Origin: Verrucosispora sp. NA02020
GTDB lineage: Bacteria > Actinomycetota > Actinomycetes > Mycobacteriales > Micromonosporaceae
NCBI RefSeq assembly: GCF_013364215.1
Contig: NZ_CP054923.1
Coordinates: 2,108,001 to 2,172,000, forward strand
DNA length: 64,000 nt
Direction of reading: 5' to 3'
Shown here: one piece after another, positions 42,063-50,908 of the stretch
Position numbering within the stretch: position 1 is the first letter of the stretch
Layout: every line of letters begins with the position of its first letter
Position numbers and translations under genes: made by a program
Notes under the pieces: generated by a model
The model's input: the letters and a program-made list of their open reading frames with translations, nothing else
The model's database searches: none
What the model was told of the DNA's origin: nothing

Positions 42063-42740
42063 TCAGCGACTCACGGTGCTGCCGGGTAGGGCGAAGGTCC
42101 ACCCTGCGGTACGCGCCAACGGCACGAAACGGTCGACAGCGTCGACGGTCTGGCTCCGGTCTCCGCCCCCGTCGTGCAGGAGCACCACCGCGCCGGGTGC
42201 GGCACCGTCGGTGAGTCGCCGCAGCAGTTCGTCGGTGCCGGGCGGCTCCCAGTCGGTGACGGCGAGCCGCCAGCCCATCGGCCGCATGCCGAGCGCGGCG
42301 GCGACGGTGGGGGTCTGGCCCCAGGCGCCGTACGGGGCACGGAAGTAGCCGACGCGGGCGTACGGGACGGCCTGCCGGATCACCGCGTTGGTCTCCAGCA
42401 GGTCCGACGCGATGCGACCGGCGGCCCAGTCACTCATGTCGTCGTGCCGCATCCCGTGGTTGCCGAGCACGTGGCCCTCGGCGGTGATCCGGCGGACCAC
42501 CTCGGGATACCTCACGACCTGGTCGCCCCGGAGGAAGAAGACCGCCCGGACGTCGTGGTGGGCCAGCACGTCGAGCAGGCGTGGGGTGTGCACCGGATGC
42601 GGCCCGTCGTCGAAGGTGAGGCAGAGGACCTGCCCGGTGTCGATCACCTCGACCGGTCGAGCCGGTGGGGGCCCGATGCCCGACCGGAACGTGACGGCGG
42701 GGTAGGGGGCGTGGCGGGGCTGGGTGGACGGTGGCATCAC
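42063..42740 (-). CDS. Polysaccharide deacetylase family protein (NodB domain)
   Basis: A 225-residue NodB-homology protein. The metal site motif TFDDGPHP (about 41-48) and a second His motif in LGNHGMRHDDM are present, along with RAPYGAW and a C-terminal VVLLHDGGG. These positions make a carbohydrate esterase 4 active site. Targets are usually peptidoglycan, chitin or xylan acetyl groups. No signal peptide or membrane segment is visible, unusual for an enzyme acting on wall polymers; an alternative upstream start was not seen. It stands alone between the defence-like pair and the GH43 gene, running opposite to the HerA gene, 28 bases away tail to tail. Confidence 0.85.
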   Translation of the reverse strand: MMPPSTQPRHAPYPAVTFRSGIGPPPARPVEVIDTGQVLCLTFDDGPHPVHTPRLLDVLAHHDVRAVFFLRGDQVVRYPEVVRRITAEGHVLGNHGMRHDDMSDWAAGRIASDLLETNAVIRQAVPYARVGYFRAPYGAWGQTPTVAAALGMRPMGWRLAVTDWEPPGTDELLRRLTDGAAPGAVVLLHDGGGDRSQTVDAVDRFVPLARTAGWTFALPGSTVSR

Positions 42741-42942
42741 CGGTGGCCTTCCGACAAGGTGGTGCGGCGAGTAGGTCGCGTGGGGCGCGAACCCGCCCCA
42801 CCTGGCACGGCGACGATGCTGCGGTGGCGATGCGGTCGTTCCGGGAGCGTCCGGTAACTTGGTCGAAACGTTACGGCCGTCGATGCCGAGGCGTCAATGG
42901 TCGATACGTCCGACTCTCGGCATCTTGCCTGTTCAGGGCGCT

Positions 42943-42966
42943 GGAAAGCGATATCGAGAACTTTCC
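42943..42966. terminator. Weak hairpin after the GH43 gene
   Basis: GGAAAG (42943-42948) pairs with CTTTCC (42961-42966) around 12 bases. It is downstream of the GH43 stop at 42981 on the minus strand. The right arm CTTTCCGG also resembles the TTTCCGGAAGT motif seen elsewhere in this region, so it may instead be an operator. Confidence 0.35.
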
Positions 42967-42980
42967 GGACGCCGCGCAGG

Positions 42981-44603
42981 TCAGTGGTCGAGGTAGGTGG
43001 CGTGGTCGAAGTCCGCGTACCGTCCGTCGCCACCGATGTCCTGCACCCAGAGTCCGAGCAGTGACCCGGTGAAACCCCAGGCGGTGAACTCTCCGCCGAC
43101 CATCTCGGTGGCGTGCTCGTCGGAGAGGATGGTGGCGTCCAACTCGACCGGCACCTGCTGCCAGCCGGCACCCAGGTCGTACTCGAAGCGCAACACCGGG
43201 CCGTCGAAGGTCACCCGCAGGCCGACCTGGCGGGCGCCGCCGGTGTCGACGGTGAGCTGCGGGTACGCGGTACGTCGTCCCCGGTCGCAGCTGAGCACCT
43301 CCAGCACCACGCGCCCGTCGTCGGCCCGGGTCAGATAGAGGTGGTGCCAGTTCCGGGTGTTGTAGTACCCGGTCACGCCGGCCAGGTGCCGGTGATCACG
43401 CGGGTCGAACTCGACGACCGTCTCCAGCGAGCAGTGCGACGTGCGGACCCGGCGGGCGACCAGGCTCGGGGTCTGCTTGCCGGTCGGCGACTGTCCACCG
43501 TGCACGCGCAGGTACGAGGGGCGCGAGCGCAGGTCGATCCAGTCGTCGTCGGCCGGTCGGCGCAGCGTCGACCAGCACACCGCCAGTTCGGGCGCGTCGA
43601 AGTGGTCGACGGCCGGCTCCGGCGGCCACGGCTGTGTCGGCAGGTCCGGGGCGGGGGTCTCGTCGGCCGGGATGCCGCCGTCGACGCGGGGCCACCCGCC
43701 GGACGGCCAGTCGACCTTCTGCAGCGCGGTCTCCCGCCCCAGCACGCACGCGCCGAGCGGGGTGTACGGGCGGCCGACGAGGTGTGCCATGTACCACTCG
43801 CCGTGCGGGGTCTGGACCAGGCTGCCGTGTCCGGCCTTCTGCAACCTGAGGTCGGGGCGGCCGACGGAGGTGAGCATCGGTCCGGCCGGGTCGACCTCGT
43901 ACGGCCCGAACAGCTCGCGCGAGCGGGCCACCGTGACCTGGTGTTCCCAGCTCGTGCCGCCCTCGGCGGTGACCAGCCAGTACCAGCCGTCACGGCGGTA
44001 CAGGTGCGGTCCCTCGGTGAGGCCGACCTCGGTGCCGGTGAAGATGATCCGCGGCTCACCGAGCATGCGCCTGCCGACCGGGTCGTACTGCTGGATCTCG
44101 ATGCCGCCGAAGCGGTCGCGGCCCGGACGCCACTCGGCGCTGAGCGCGAGCACCCAGGTGGTGCCGTCGTCGTCGTGGAAGAGGGCCGCGTCGAAGCCGT
44201 GCGAGTGCAGCCGGACCGGCTCCGACCAGGGGCCGGTGATGCTCGGTGCGGTGGTGAGGAGGTTCTGTGCGTCCCAGTAGCCGCCCGCGAAGCTGGCCAC
44301 GTCGCTGTAGACGAGGTGGAACAACCCGTCGTGATGGGTCAGGTCGGGTGCCCAGATACCGGCGGCGTCGTCGCAGCCGCGCAGGTCGAGCAGGCGGCGG
44401 TCGGTGACGATCCCGCCCGTGTCACGCCAGTGCACCAGGTCCGTGGAATGGTGCACGCGCACGCCCGGATACCACTCGAAGGTCGAGGTCGCCAGGTAGT
44501 AGTCGTCGTCGACGCGCAGGATCGACGGATCGGGATGGAATCCGGCGAGGATCGGGTTCCGGATCGACCGGGTGGTGGCCACGTCCGCGGTCTCGGCCGA
44601 CAT
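42981..44603 (-). CDS. Glycoside hydrolase family 43 (beta-xylosidase/arabinofuranosidase-like)
   Basis: This 540-residue protein has a five-bladed GH43 propeller and a C-terminal concanavalin-like beta domain. Candidate active-site residues are the Asp in NPILAGFHPDPSILR, the Asp in WAPDLTHHDGLFHL and the Glu in GLTEGPHLY. The C-terminal domain (about 340-540) has WSTLRRP and YYNTRNWHHLYL, common in GH43_11/12 enzymes that act on xylo-oligosaccharides. There is no signal peptide, so it acts inside the cell on imported oligosaccharides. The ATG at 44601-44603 is preceded by GAAGGAG. It is divergent from a sugar-binding lipoprotein gene, which suggests shared LacI control. Confidence 0.88.
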   Translation of the reverse strand: MSAETADVATTRSIRNPILAGFHPDPSILRVDDDYYLATSTFEWYPGVRVHHSTDLVHWRDTGGIVTDRRLLDLRGCDDAAGIWAPDLTHHDGLFHLVYSDVASFAGGYWDAQNLLTTAPSITGPWSEPVRLHSHGFDAALFHDDDGTTWVLALSAEWRPGRDRFGGIEIQQYDPVGRRMLGEPRIIFTGTEVGLTEGPHLYRRDGWYWLVTAEGGTSWEHQVTVARSRELFGPYEVDPAGPMLTSVGRPDLRLQKAGHGSLVQTPHGEWYMAHLVGRPYTPLGACVLGRETALQKVDWPSGGWPRVDGGIPADETPAPDLPTQPWPPEPAVDHFDAPELAVCWSTLRRPADDDWIDLRSRPSYLRVHGGQSPTGKQTPSLVARRVRTSHCSLETVVEFDPRDHRHLAGVTGYYNTRNWHHLYLTRADDGRVVLEVLSCDRGRRTAYPQLTVDTGGARQVGLRVTFDGPVLRFEYDLGAGWQQVPVELDATILSDEHATEMVGGEFTAWGFTGSLLGLWVQDIGGDGRYADFDHATYLDH

Positions 44604-44858
44604 GCGCTGCTCCTTCAGGCTTCGAACCCGGTGGATTTCCGGAAGTGGGCTGCGGGAACCTCCCAAGATTCGGCTCACCGTAGCGGGTAGTGTCTGCATA
44701 CGACAGCCCTCTTGACCGCGTACGTCGACGCGTCGTAACGTGCCGGCCATCACGACGAAAATACCGGCAACGGGTTGAAACTTTCGAACTGCCATTCGCG
44801 GCCTGTCGCCGATCGCAGTGCCTCTATGCGTACGTCACCGGTTGTCGAAGGGATACAG
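44604..44858. promoter_or_regulatory. Divergent GH43/sugar-binding-protein promoter with operator-like palindromes
   Basis: Three palindromic signals are seen. TTGAAACTTTCGAA (44775-44788) is nearly symmetric. CGACGCGTCG (44726-44735) is a perfect palindrome. TTTCCGGAAGT (44636-44646) occurs again at 48382-48392 downstream of the second LacI gene. LacI-family operators in actinobacterial sugar operons often have GAAA-x-TTTC or similar symmetry. I infer that one or both tandem LacI regulators act here. Confidence 0.5.
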
Positions 44859-46154
44859 ATGACAGCGCCCGTCTCCCGCAGGTCACTACTCGGCCTGGCC
44901 GGTCTCGGCGCCAGCGCCTTCCTGCTCGGAGGATGCGGAGGGGACGATTCCGACAGCCCCGGCACCCCGCAGACGGTCAAGTGGTGGCACATCCAGAACA
45001 CCGAGCCGATGCTGCCGGTCTGGGCCGACCTGGCGCGGGTGTACTCGGGCCGGCACCCGAACGTGACGTTCGAGATCGAGCCGCTGGAGAACGAGGTCTT
45101 CAAGACCGAGCTGGCCGAGATCACCAAGAAGGGCACGCCACCGGACCTGTTCCAGTCGTGGGGCGGTGGCCTGTTGCAGCAGCAGGTGGAAGCGGGCCTG
45201 GTCAAGGACATCACCGCCGAGGTGGAGCCGTGGATCGGGCAGTTGCTGCCCGCCGCGTTGCAGCCGTACACGATCGACGGACGGATCTACGGCATCCCGT
45301 TCGACGTCGGCATGACCGGCTTCTGGTACAACCGGGACCACTTCTCCGACGCCGGCATCACCTCGCCGCCCACCACCTGGGCCGGGCTGCTGGAGGCGGT
45401 CGGCAAGCTCAAGGCGCGGGGCATCACCCCCATCGCGCTCGCCGGCAAGGACAAGTGGCCGGGGCACTTCTACTGGGCGTACCTCGCGATGCGCGTCGGT
45501 GGCCTGGAGGCCCTGCGCGTCGCGGGTGAGACCGGCAACTTCGACACCCCGGAGTTCGTCGCCGCGGGGGAGCGCCTGAAGGAGCTGGTCGATCTCAAGC
45601 CGTTCCAGCGGAACTGGCGCTCCGCGGAGTACGGCACGGCGGACGGGCAGGGCGCGGCGATGGGCAACGGCGAGGCCGCCATGGAGCTGATGGGCCAGTG
45701 GGCGCCCTCGATCCAGGCGTCGTCGTCGAACAGCAAGCTCGGCATCGGCAACCAGCTCGGCTTCTTCACCTTCCCGACGGTGGAGGGCGGTAAGGGTGCC
45801 GCCACCGACGCGTTCGGCGGCGGCAACGGCTTCGCGGTCGGCCGCGACGCTCCGCCCGCGACGGTGGACTTCCTGCGCATGCTGCTGCGGTCGGAGAACC
45901 AGCGCCGGGCCGCCGAGACCGGTGCCGTGCTCCCCACCAACCTGGCCGCCGTCGGCCGGATCAAGGACCCGAACAACCAGGTGGTGGCGGCGCACCTGGC
46001 GGTCGCGACCGGGTTCCAGCTCTACCTCGACCAGGCGTACCCGCCGGCGGTCGGTCAGCAGGTCAACAACAGCGTCGCCGAGCTGATGATCGGCCGTAAG
46101 CGGCCGGATCAGATCCTCAAGGACATCACCGCGGTGGCGAAGAGCCAGCAGTGA
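44859..46154 (+). CDS. Sugar ABC transporter substrate-binding lipoprotein
   Basis: This 431-residue protein is a family 1 extracellular solute-binding lipoprotein. The N-terminus SRRSLLGLAGLGASAFLLGG-C has a twin-arginine-like pair and a lipobox (LLGGC), so the mature protein starts at Cys26 and is anchored outside the membrane. The body has the KWWHIQNTEP strand, the PPDLFQSWGGG hinge and the IPFDVGMTGFWYNRDHF region of oligosaccharide binders. The ATG at 44859 follows GAAGGGA. No permease or ATPase gene is found in the next 17 kb; two LacI regulators follow instead. Its partners must be elsewhere or lost. Substrate is likely a xylo- or arabino-oligosaccharide, from the GH43 neighbour. Confidence 0.88.
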   Translation: MTAPVSRRSLLGLAGLGASAFLLGGCGGDDSDSPGTPQTVKWWHIQNTEPMLPVWADLARVYSGRHPNVTFEIEPLENEVFKTELAEITKKGTPPDLFQSWGGGLLQQQVEAGLVKDITAEVEPWIGQLLPAALQPYTIDGRIYGIPFDVGMTGFWYNRDHFSDAGITSPPTTWAGLLEAVGKLKARGITPIALAGKDKWPGHFYWAYLAMRVGGLEALRVAGETGNFDTPEFVAAGERLKELVDLKPFQRNWRSAEYGTADGQGAAMGNGEAAMELMGQWAPSIQASSSNSKLGIGNQLGFFTFPTVEGGKGAATDAFGGGNGFAVGRDAPPATVDFLRMLLRSENQRRAAETGAVLPTNLAAVGRIKDPNNQVVAAHLAVATGFQLYLDQAYPPAVGQQVNNSVAELMIGRKRPDQILKDITAVAKSQQ

Positions 46155-46200
46155 CGCCTCCGTCGGCGGCGTCCATCGAGCGAGCAGATGGAGGCGCCGC

Positions 46201-47220
46201 GTGGCTGCCAGTGACAACCGCACAGTGACCATCGCGGCGATCGCCCGTCTGGCCGGCGTGTCGGTGCCGACCGTGTCGCGGGTGATCAACGGGCGTTCGG
46301 ACGTGGCTCCGCAGACGCGTCAGCGGGTGGAGGAGTTACTCACGCGGCACGGGTACCGGCGGCGTCCGCCGAGTATGCGGGCGAGTTCGGGGTTGGTGGA
46401 CCTGGTCTTCAACGATCTGGACAGTCCGTGGGCGGTGGAGATCATTCGGGGTGTGGAGGATGTCGCGCACGCCGCCGGGGTGGGCACGGTGGTCTCCGCC
46501 ATCCACCGCCGTACCTCCTCGGCCAAGCAGTGGCTGGACAACATCCGGACCCGCTCCACCGAAGGGGTCATCTTCGTCACCTCCACCCTGGAGGCGCCGC
46601 AGCAGGCCGAGTTGCGTCGCCTCAACATCCCGGTGGTGATCGTCGACCCGGCCGGTGTCCCCGCCCAGGACGCGCCGACGATCGGTGCCACGAACTGGGC
46701 CGGCAGTCTGCGGGCCACCGAGTATCTGATCGGGCTGGGACACCGCCGGATCGGGTTCGTCGCCGGCCTGCCGCAGTTGATGTGCAGCCGGGCCCGGATG
46801 GACGGCTACCGCGCGGCACTGGAGACGGCCGGTATCCCCGTCGACGACCGGTTGATCCAGGTCGGTAACTTCTATCACGAGGCCGGGTTCTCCGGCGGGG
46901 TGCGGTTGCTCGGGCTGGCCGATCCGCCGACCGCGATCTTCGCGTCCAGCGACCAGATGGCGTTGGGGGTGTACGAGGCGGTCCGGCAGCGGGGTCTGCG
47001 GGTGCCGGACGACGTGAGCGTGGTGGGTTTCGACGACCTTCCCGAGGTGCGCTGGTCATCGCCGCCGATGACGACGGTGCGTCAGCCGTTGGCCGAGATG
47101 GGGATGCTGGCGGCGCGTACGGTGCTGCGGTTGGCCAAGGGCGAGAAGGTGGAGAGCCCCCGGATCGAGCTGGCCACCGAATTGGTCGTCCGGGACAGCG
47201 CGGCGGCACCGAGGAGCTGA
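46201..47220 (+). CDS. LacI family transcriptional regulator, copy 1
   Basis: A 339-residue LacI/GalR repressor. The HTH ([20 protein letters not shown]) and hinge are near the start, followed by a periplasmic-binding-protein-like sensor domain ([36 protein letters not shown]) and the C-terminal [26 protein letters not shown] signature. The GTG start at 46201 follows GGAGGCG. It sits 46 bases after the sugar-binding lipoprotein gene and probably represses it and the divergent GH43 gene. It shares two long blocks of identical DNA with the second copy (46248-46508 and 46933-47141). Confidence 0.9.
   Translation: MAASDNRTVTIAAIARLAGVSVPTVSRVINGRSDVAPQTRQRVEELLTRHGYRRRPPSMRASSGLVDLVFNDLDSPWAVEIIRGVEDVAHAAGVGTVVSAIHRRTSSAKQWLDNIRTRSTEGVIFVTSTLEAPQQAELRRLNIPVVIVDPAGVPAQDAPTIGATNWAGSLRATEYLIGLGHRRIGFVAGLPQLMCSRARMDGYRAALETAGIPVDDRLIQVGNFYHEAGFSGGVRLLGLADPPTAIFASSDQMALGVYEAVRQRGLRVPDDVSVVGFDDLPEVRWSSPPMTTVRQPLAEMGMLAARTVLRLAKGEKVESPRIELATELVVRDSAAAPRS
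46248..46508 (+). repeat. 261-bp block identical between the two LacI genes
   Basis: This block recurs without a mismatch at 47391-47651, 1143 bases further on. It covers the DNA-binding domain, the hinge and the first part of the sensor domain. The next 424 bases (46509-46932) differ between copies. Confidence 0.9.
46933..47141 (+). repeat. 209-bp block identical between the two LacI genes
   Basis: This block recurs at 48076-48284, again 1143 bases away and without a mismatch. It covers the C-terminal dimer/effector region. The divergent middle between the two blocks is unchanged in length. Confidence 0.9.
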
Positions 47221-47343
47221 CCGCCGACGGCCCGACGGATCTGCCCCACCTCCCGGTATGCGGGTGAAAATTCCGGCACTAGGGTGGGGGTTGTCGGCTG
47301 CCTCGCCGGGTGGGTCGCCGTACCGGGTTGGGTGGGTGGAGCT

Positions 47344-48369
47344 GTGGTTGCCAGAGAGACCCCCAGGGTCACGATTTCGGCGATCGCCGATCTGGCCGGC
47401 GTGTCGGTGCCGACCGTGTCGCGGGTGATCAACGGGCGTTCGGACGTGGCTCCGCAGACGCGTCAGCGGGTGGAGGAGTTACTCACGCGGCACGGGTACC
47501 GGCGGCGTCCGCCGAGTATGCGGGCGAGTTCGGGGTTGGTGGACCTGGTCTTCAACGATCTGGACAGTCCGTGGGCGGTGGAGATCATTCGGGGTGTGGA
47601 GGATGTCGCGCACGCCGCCGGGGTGGGCACGGTGGTCTCCGCCATCCACCGGCAGGCCGCCTCCGCCGAGCAGTGGTTGACCAGCCTGCGCGGGCGGGGC
47701 ACCGAGGGCGTCATCTTCGTGACCTCGATGGTCGAAGCGCCGATGCGGGCCGAGTTGCGCCGGATGGACGTCCCGGTGGTGATCGTCGACGCCGACGGCC
47801 TGCCGCCGCAGGACGCGCCGACGGTCGGCGCCACGAACTGGGCCGGAGGGCTGCGGGCCACCGAGTATCTGATCGGGCTGGGACACCGGCGGATCGGGTT
47901 CATCGCCGGGCCGCCGCAGTTGATGTGCAGCCGGGCCCGGATGGACGGCTACCGGGCGGCGCTGGAGGCCGCCGGGTTGGGCTTCGACGACGCGTTGGTC
48001 TGCCCGGGCGACTTCTATCACGAGTCCGGTTTCGTGGGCGGCACCCGGCTGCTGGGGTTGGCCGATCCACCGACGGCGATCTTCGCGTCCAGCGACCAGA
48101 TGGCGTTGGGGGTGTACGAGGCGGTCCGGCAGCGGGGTCTGCGGGTGCCGGACGACGTGAGCGTGGTGGGTTTCGACGACCTTCCCGAGGTGCGCTGGTC
48201 ATCGCCGCCGATGACGACGGTGCGTCAGCCGTTGGCCGAGATGGGGATGCTGGCGGCGCGTACGGTGCTGCGGTTGGCCAAGGGGGAGAGGGTGGAGAGC
48301 CCCCGGATCGAGCTGGCGACCGAGTTGGTGGTCCGGGACAGCGCCGCCGCCCGACCGACGATCGGTTGA
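47344..48369 (+). CDS. LacI family transcriptional regulator, copy 2
   Basis: A 341-residue LacI/GalR repressor, tandem to copy 1 with 123 bases between. The GTG start at 47344 is the exact counterpart of the copy 1 start. HTH and C-terminal signatures are identical. The middle differs, for example [20 protein letters not shown] in place of [20 protein letters not shown], and in the ligand pocket region. Both copies therefore should recognise the same operator but perhaps different sugars or with different affinity. There is no transporter nearby for it to control. Confidence 0.9.
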   Translation: MVARETPRVTISAIADLAGVSVPTVSRVINGRSDVAPQTRQRVEELLTRHGYRRRPPSMRASSGLVDLVFNDLDSPWAVEIIRGVEDVAHAAGVGTVVSAIHRQAASAEQWLTSLRGRGTEGVIFVTSMVEAPMRAELRRMDVPVVIVDADGLPPQDAPTVGATNWAGGLRATEYLIGLGHRRIGFIAGPPQLMCSRARMDGYRAALEAAGLGFDDALVCPGDFYHESGFVGGTRLLGLADPPTAIFASSDQMALGVYEAVRQRGLRVPDDVSVVGFDDLPEVRWSSPPMTTVRQPLAEMGMLAARTVLRLAKGERVESPRIELATELVVRDSAAARPTIG

Positions 48370-48381
48370 TCTACCGATATT

Positions 48382-48392
48382 TTTCCGGAAGT
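48382..48392. promoter_or_regulatory. TTTCCGGAAGT motif downstream of LacI copy 2
   Basis: The 11 bases TTTCCGGAAGT are shared with 44636-44646 in the GH43/sugar-binding-protein promoter. A TTGACG follows closely (48394-48399), which could be a -35 box. This is a possible LacI operator or promoter, but no clear target gene for it lies within the next 250 bases other than the epimerase gene. Confidence 0.35.
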
Positions 48393-48639
48393 TGTTGACG
48401 GGCGTCTCGGTGGCGACGACGATTTAGCGTGCCAACCTTCGATGAAGGAGCCGGCCAGGGGTGCCCGCCGTGCCCGCGGCACCGCCCTGCCGAAGCCCGT
48501 GCCCGGCGCACGCCACTGGCGGACGCCGGGCACGGCACTGTCACGTCGGGCACGGTGCGGTCCGGCTTCTGCCCAGGGCAGATCCGCTGAGGGTGAACGA
48601 TCTGTCCCACCACGCCCGACACCCGGCAGGGTGGACCAC

Positions 48640-49656
48640 ATGAGAATGCTCATGCTGGGCGGCAGCGGGTTCGTGGGCCGGGCGACGGTCGCCGAGGGCG
48701 TCCGTCGTGGATGGACGGTGGCCGTGTTCAACCGGGGGCGGCACGGGGCTCCTCCGGACGGCGTACGGCACCTGACCGGCGACCGCACCACAGCGGACGG
48801 GCTGGCCGCGCTGGCCGACGGCGAGTGGGACGTGGTGGTCGACACCTGGGACGGTGCGCCCCGGGACGCCCTCGCCGGCGCACGGATGCTCGCCGGGCGG
48901 GTCGGGCACTACGTCTACGTCTCCTCCGGATCGGTCTACGCGCCGCCGGTGCCCGCCGGGGTGACCGAGGACGACGCGGTGGTCGACGCCGACCCGGCCG
49001 CCGCCGACGGCGACTACCCGACACTCAAGCGCGGCAGCGAGCGGGCGGTCCAGGAGGTCTTCGGCGACCGGTCGTTGTTGGCCCGGGCCGGGCTGATCCT
49101 CGGCCCGGGCGAGGACATCGGTCGGCTGCCGTGGTGGTTGACCCGTGTCGCCCGGGGCGGTGACGTGCTCGCGCCCGGTCCCGCCGACCTGCCGGTGCAG
49201 TACGTCGACGTGCGCGACCTGGCCGTCTTCCTGCTCGACGCCGGGGCCGCCGGCCTCGCCGGCCCGGTCAACGTGGTGGACCGTCCCGGGCACACCACCA
49301 TGGGTGGACTGCTCGCCGCCGCCGTCACGGCGACCGGTGCCGACGCCTCGCTGCGGTGGGTCGCGCCGGAGCGTCTGCGCGACGCGGGCGTGTCCCCGTG
49401 GAGCGAGTTGCCGGTGTGGCTGCCGCCCGGCCACGAATACCGGTGGATGCAGCAGATCGACGTCAGTCGGGCGTACGCCGCCGGGTTCACCGGTCGGCCG
49501 GTGTCCGACACCGTCACCGACACCTGGGAGTGGTTGCGCCGAGTGGGCGAGGTGCCCGCGCGGGCGGGGCGGCCGGCCCGAGAGCCGGTGGGTCTCGACC
49601 CGACCCGGGAGGCCGCCCTGCTCGCCGAGTTCGGCACGGGCGACCCGGCCCGCTGA
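48640..49656 (+). CDS. NAD-dependent epimerase/dehydratase-like protein
   Basis: A 338-residue short-chain dehydrogenase/epimerase-type protein. The Rossmann nucleotide motif is MRMLMLGGSGFVG (GGxGxxG). The region VYVSSGSVYAPP carries the serine and tyrosine of the catalytic triad in a shifted form; YPTLKRGSERAV supplies the lysine-type position (Y-x3-K). It is closest to the reductase-like group often annotated NAD-dependent epimerase. The ATG at 48640 is preferred although the frame is open from 48442, since that 66-codon extension is low-complexity and lacks similarity. No obvious pathway is seen. Confidence 0.82.
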   Translation: MRMLMLGGSGFVGRATVAEGVRRGWTVAVFNRGRHGAPPDGVRHLTGDRTTADGLAALADGEWDVVVDTWDGAPRDALAGARMLAGRVGHYVYVSSGSVYAPPVPAGVTEDDAVVDADPAAADGDYPTLKRGSERAVQEVFGDRSLLARAGLILGPGEDIGRLPWWLTRVARGGDVLAPGPADLPVQYVDVRDLAVFLLDAGAAGLAGPVNVVDRPGHTTMGGLLAAAVTATGADASLRWVAPERLRDAGVSPWSELPVWLPPGHEYRWMQQIDVSRAYAAGFTGRPVSDTVTDTWEWLRRVGEVPARAGRPAREPVGLDPTREAALLAEFGTGDPAR

Positions 49657-49677
49657 GTGTCGGCCCGCTGAGCGTCG
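49648..49677 (+). repeat. 15-base tandem repeat over the epimerase stop codon
   Basis: Two units of GCCCGCTGAG(T/C)GTCG at 49648-49662 and 49663-49677 span the TGA stop. This resembles the duplication across the stop codon of the SARP-like gene at 6065-6096. Confidence 0.6.
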
Positions 49678-49723
49678 GCCCGGCCCTCCCCGCGACGTCG
49701 CCCGGTCCACCCCTCGTCGGCGG

Positions 49724-50698
49724 TCAGCCGAGGTGCACCGGCAGGTCCAGCGTCTCGTCGACCGGGCGGCGTGGGGTGGGCCGGCCGGGCCGACCGAACC
49801 CGATCCGCATCACCATCTGCGGGGTGCCGAACCGGCCCAACGACATCCGGAGCTGCTCACGGGCCGAGGGCACCTCGATCGGCTGGGACAGCATCGACAC
49901 CGACAGCCCGGAGTCGGTGGCGGTGAGCAGGACCCGCTGCAACGCCTGTCCGGCGACGACCTGGTCGACGGCGGTGTTACCGGCCGAACCGAGTACCGCC
50001 ACCAGGGGCTCCGGCTCGAAGTCGCGGCCGGGTGCGCGCGGGGCGCCGCCGAAGCCACGTGACGGCAGCAGGTCCTGCGGTTCGGCCTGCGGCCCGCCGG
50101 CCAGTGCCGGCACCCCGTCGGGCGCGGGCTCGGCGCGTACCCAGGTGAGGCGTTCGGCCCGGTAGGCGGGATCACGTTCGAGGACGCGGTGCGCGCCACG
50201 GGCGATCTCGGCGAAGGCGGTGACCGCGCTCACCCCGATCAGCAGTTCCAGCCAGCAGTACTCGGCGCGGGCCGCCTCGCCGAGGCGCCAGCGGGTGTCG
50301 GCGGGCACCGGGTCGGGCCAGAACCGGGCGCGGTTGCTGAACCGGCGGTGGATCGCCGCGTGCAGGTTCTGCTCGGTCGGGGTCGGTCGGCGCGGCAGGT
50401 CCGGCACCAACCGGGCCAGCACGGTCGGTTCCGCCGGGTACGGCCGCAGCCGGACGGTGGCCGGGTTTCCCGCCACCGCCAGCGCCAGACGCAGGTTGAA
50501 CAGTGCCGCGCCACCGGCGACCCGGGCACCCCAGCCGCTCGGGTCGGTGGCGGGTAGTCCGCGTCGCGGGTCGAGAAGCACCTCGATGCCGCCGTCGCGC
50601 AGCCGGAACCGCCAGGGCTGGACGTTGTGCAGGGACGGCGCCCGCACCGCGTCGGCCGCGGCGACCCGAAGCTGCTCGACGGTGTAGCCGGTCTCCAT
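49724..50698 (-). CDS. Acg-like nitroreductase family protein
   Basis: This 324-residue protein is of the Acg (Rv2032-like) flavin-binding nitroreductase group. Landmarks are VRAPSLHNVQPWRF near the N-terminus, LFNLRLALAVAG, HRRFSNRARF and the C-terminal PQMVMRIGFG. In mycobacteria Acg-type proteins are strongly induced by DosR and are thought to sequester FMN, because a lid insertion closes the active site. A second family member lies at 53323-54330. It is divergent from the dosR-like gene, with the operators described below in between. Enzyme activity is not certain. Confidence 0.85.
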   Translation of the reverse strand: METGYTVEQLRVAAADAVRAPSLHNVQPWRFRLRDGGIEVLLDPRRGLPATDPSGWGARVAGGAALFNLRLALAVAGNPATVRLRPYPAEPTVLARLVPDLPRRPTPTEQNLHAAIHRRFSNRARFWPDPVPADTRWRLGEAARAEYCWLELLIGVSAVTAFAEIARGAHRVLERDPAYRAERLTWVRAEPAPDGVPALAGGPQAEPQDLLPSRGFGGAPRAPGRDFEPEPLVAVLGSAGNTAVDQVVAGQALQRVLLTATDSGLSVSMLSQPIEVPSAREQLRMSLGRFGTPQMVMRIGFGRPGRPTPRRPVDETLDLPVHLG

Positions 50699-50771
50699 GG
50701 TCCTGCCCCCTCACGCTCGCCGGTACCACCCCACGGTGCGCCTCGGCGACCCCCGCCCAGCAGGGCCACAC

Positions 50772-50789
50772 GTCCCGAACCCCCGGGAC
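50772..50789. promoter_or_regulatory. Perfect 18-bp inverted repeat between Acg and DosR genes
   Basis: GTCCCG-N6-CGGGAC is a perfect 6-6-6 inverted repeat in the shared 210-base promoter region. It has the GGGAC/GTCCC half-sites of DosR boxes but in inverted orientation, so it may be an operator of another regulator or a hairpin. Confidence 0.4.
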
Positions 50790-50858
50790 ACCCCGCCCCT
50801 CACCCGGGACCGTGCACCGGCGTCGACTCCATCTCCGACCAGGGGACGGTGGCGGGTC

Positions 50859-50872
50859 GGGACCTTCGGCCC
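50859..50872. promoter_or_regulatory. DosR-box-like 14-mer (GGGACCTTCGGCCC)
   Basis: The sequence matches the core of the mycobacterial DosR box (GGGAC-N4-GTCCC) at nearly every half-site position. It is 36 bases before the dosR-like gene and also lies upstream of the divergent Acg gene, which suggests auto- and cross-regulation. Confidence 0.6.
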
Positions 50873-50908
50873 GTGCGTGCGGTGGGGGAGAACGGGTAGA
50901 AACGAAGG

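Noticed and set aside
48442..48639. 66-codon N-terminal extension of the epimerase
   Set aside because: Low-complexity Arg/Ala/Pro sequence without similarity; the GGxGxxG motif begins at the ATG at 48640.
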